Positions 6,655 through 7,269 of a DNA stretch of 7,269 bases are shown here, in pieces. Both the position numbers and the translations under genes were made by a program. This DNA comes from Chitinophagaceae bacterium (GTDB lineage: Bacteria > Bacteroidota > Bacteroidia > Chitinophagales > Chitinophagaceae): NCBI GenBank assembly GCA_019454915.1, contig JACFNM010000209.1:1-7269 (forward strand), read 5' to 3'. Positions within the stretch are counted from its first letter, which is position 1. Every line of letters begins with the position of its first letter. Under the pieces are notes generated by a model, which searched no databases, had not been told where the DNA came from, and worked only from the letters and a program-made list of their open reading frames with translations.

Positions 6655-7224
6655 CTATCGTTGATGGCTAATTATCTGCTCCCGGCAAAACTCATTGAAT
6701 ACCTCTTCGGACAAATCGCGCTGCGGAATGGTTTCCCGTTGAATAATCTTGTTGTTGACGAAATCAAGCGTTAACAGTCCACCTTTCAGCACCACATTCG
6801 AAAACTCACTCCATTGAAACTTTTTTCTGAAAAAGGTATTGATAACAATCCGTTCATCGGAGACACCTATTTCCAGCGGTCGCCTCGCCTGGTTATCCAT
6901 TAAAATAAAGAACAGGAACAACAAGGTAACCCATCTCATTCCCGGGAAAAACAACCACACACATCCGGTAACAAATAAGGGGTATTTATAGTTGAACAAT
7001 CTTGATGTTTTCCGCTTATTTTTTACCCTCCACACCAGTACCAGCGGTATACTCCAGGAGGCCCAAAACAAAAACGTTGAAAACCGTTCGAAGGCAAAAG
7101 AAAAATATAAAAAAAACACCCAGGAAACAAAACAAAGTAAAAAACTGATGATATTGATACTACCGGGGTTTTCTTTTTTCAGGATGAGGACAAAATGAAA
7201 TAACTCACTGTTTTTTGAGGACAT
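6655..7224 (-). CDS. Conserved hypothetical four-helix membrane protein
   Basis: I do not recognise a named family for this 189-residue protein. Four hydrophobic segments are visible at about residues 24-43, 48-66, 82-94 and 96-110, arranged as two hairpins separated by a basic loop (VKNKRKTSRLFNYKY, 67-81). By the positive-inside rule that loop is cytoplasmic, placing both termini in the cytoplasm. The soluble tail (about 112-189) begins with RRPLEIGVSDERIVINT and continues with FQWSEFSNVVLKGGLLTLDF. This pattern of short beta strands with a 'define surface, W-x-E-F' rhythm is reminiscent of bacterial PH-like (YcxB-type) domains that follow membrane hairpins, and it ends in a helix, SEEVFNEFCREQI. 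That comparison is inference. Amino-acid use and reading-frame length indicate a real gene. The ATG at 7224 is the first start of the frame and precedes the helices by a plausible soluble leader. It converges with the RlmB-type gene across 23 bp. Confidence 0.75.
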   Translation of the reverse strand: MSSKNSELFHFVLILKKENPGSINIISFLLCFVSWVFFLYFSFAFERFSTFLFWASWSIPLVLVWRVKNKRKTSRLFNYKYPLFVTGCVWLFFPGMRWVTLLFLFFILMDNQARRPLEIGVSDERIVINTFFRKKFQWSEFSNVVLKGGLLTLDFVNNKIIQRETIPQRDLSEEVFNEFCREQIISHQR

Positions 7225-7233
7225 ATCTATTAA

Positions 7234-7250
7234 TTACTTGCTACCAGTAA
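7234..7250. repeat. Short inverted repeat upstream of the membrane-protein gene
   Basis: TTACT at 7234-7238 and AGTAA at 7246-7250 are exact reverse complements around a 7-bp spacer. The element lies 10-26 bp upstream of the membrane-protein ATG (read on the minus strand), within the likely leader or promoter region. The arms are short and AT-rich, so chance occurrence is quite possible. Confidence 0.25.
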
Positions 7251-7269
7251 GTTACATAATTTAAACAAA

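Overview
The window looks like a chromosomal housekeeping segment from a member of the Bacteroidota, most likely Chitinophagales/Chitinophagaceae. Three things point there: a DUF4270 lipoprotein (a family largely restricted to this phylum), a MetK of the Bacteroidota type (PHGDTG and GKGAHGGG signatures, 416 residues), and TAnnTTTG-like -7 promoter elements instead of TATAAT. Start regions lack strong, well-spaced Shine-Dalgarno sequences and are A/T-rich, which also fits. The lineage assignment rests on recalled family features, not on a search.

Layout. (1) 44-2823, plus strand: a DUF4270 lipoprotein, then S-adenosylmethionine synthetase (metK) after 68 bp that contain a perfect TAnnTTTG match. 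(2) 2858-5032, minus strand: a large CPA2-type cation/proton antiporter with a cytoplasmic Usp-like C-terminal region, convergent with metK across 34 bp. (3) 5033-5254: a 222-bp divergent intergenic region with two short inverted repeats, a repeated TTTAGAAT word and candidate promoters facing both ways. (4) 5255-6631, plus strand: a two-gene unit of a Nudix hydrolase (ADP-ribose pyrophosphatase type) and a SpoU/TrmH-family 23S rRNA 2'-O-methyltransferase (RlmB type), 9 bp apart. (5) 6655-7224, minus strand: a four-helix membrane protein of unknown function with a soluble beta-rich tail, convergent with rlmB.

Functionally these are separate housekeeping units: cell-envelope lipoprotein, methyl-donor synthesis, ion/pH homeostasis, nucleotide clean-up and ribosome maturation. 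MetK makes the SAM that the RlmB-type enzyme consumes, but the genes are in different transcription units, so this is metabolic connection and not evidence of a system. I see no mobile element, CRISPR array, tRNA, rRNA, toxin-antitoxin or defence locus, and no convincing previously undescribed system. The least explained parts are the divergent intergenic region at 5033-5314, including the uncertain start of the Nudix gene, and the unknown membrane protein at the right end.
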